Assembly (NCBI GenBank): GCA_036308645.1
Contig: JAXJVH010000047.1
Span: forward strand, 1-14,507
Direction of reading: 5' to 3'
Length of the DNA: 14,507 bases
Source: RUG11462 sp036308645
GTDB taxonomy: Bacteria; Bacillota; Clostridia; Oscillospirales; Acutalibacteraceae
Below, piece by piece: positions 14,460 through 14,507 of the stretch. The first letter of the stretch is position 1, and the number at the start of each line of letters is the position of its first letter. The notes beneath the pieces were generated by a model that made no database searches, was not told the DNA's origin, and saw only the letters and a program-made list of their open reading frames with translations. Made by a program: the position numbers and the translations under genes.

Positions 14460-14507
14460 ATAGGTTCTATTCCTAATGTTGGGGTTTCAACACTTATCGC
14501 CTCCCTC

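Noticed and set aside
14403..14507. Open minus-strand frame from the right edge reading REAISVETPTLGIEPI and on through the terminator
   Set aside because: It runs through a strong terminator hairpin and into the antisense of the cohesin gene, and no start or domain is visible. It may be the edge of a repeat or gene outside the window, but nothing here supports a call. The last 47 bases are left unassigned.
1..14507. CRISPR arrays, tRNA/rRNA genes, insertion sequences, phage or toxin-antitoxin genes
   Set aside because: Looked for on both strands and not found; the gaps are short and accounted for by promoters, terminators and the hairpin repeat.

Overview
The window is AT-rich and looks like the chromosome of a low-GC Bacillota, most likely class Clostridia and a Ruminococcus/Oscillospiraceae-type gut or rumen commensal. 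This rests on GGAGG-type ribosome binding sites, TTGACA/TATAAT-type promoters with 17-bp spacers, the pth-mfd gene order, a VanR-like response regulator, and a secreted cohesin-domain protein of the kind known from cellulosome-forming clostridia. The taxonomic call is inference; there is no rRNA gene to anchor it. Most of the window is housekeeping, and I see no CRISPR array, phage, integrase, transposase or toxin-antitoxin pair.

Layout. Positions 1-1865 (minus strand) hold a two-component system: promoter, OmpR-family response regulator, a candidate 39-residue single-span membrane protein hidden in the 87-bp gap after it, and the N-terminal 341 residues of a large sensor protein (presumably the cognate histidine kinase) that runs off the left edge. 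Positions 1976-2060 carry a pair of GC-rich hairpins that both begin GTAGGGCG, a likely dispersed repeat. Positions 2092-6450 (minus) are the promoter-pth-mfd operon followed by a 71-residue two-span membrane protein. Positions 6433-9265 (minus) are a three-gene unit: membrane-fusion adaptor, MacB/FtsX-type permease, and a protein I recognise as DUF6873-like (GME fold). It ends at a hairpin that overlaps the pth promoter. No ATPase gene accompanies this exporter pair.

Positions 9374-10189 (plus) are a monocistronic RadC-family JAMM-motif gene, ending in a perfect 16-bp hairpin shared with the convergent class II fructose-bisphosphate aldolase gene (minus, 10207-11070). fba and an NAD+-dependent DNA ligase gene (plus, 11224-13221) diverge from one 153-bp intergenic region containing a clear promoter for each. 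Positions 13282-14459 (plus) are a self-contained transcription unit for a secreted cohesin-FN3-FN3 protein with promoter, strong RBS, signal peptide and terminator.

For pth, radC and fba the longest open frame begins upstream of, or inside, the predicted promoter, so I give shorter starts chosen from RBS and promoter position. The least ordinary items are the small ORF between regulator and sensor, the adaptor-permease pair without an ATPase, the cohesin protein, the divergent ligase and the GTAGGGCG hairpin pair.
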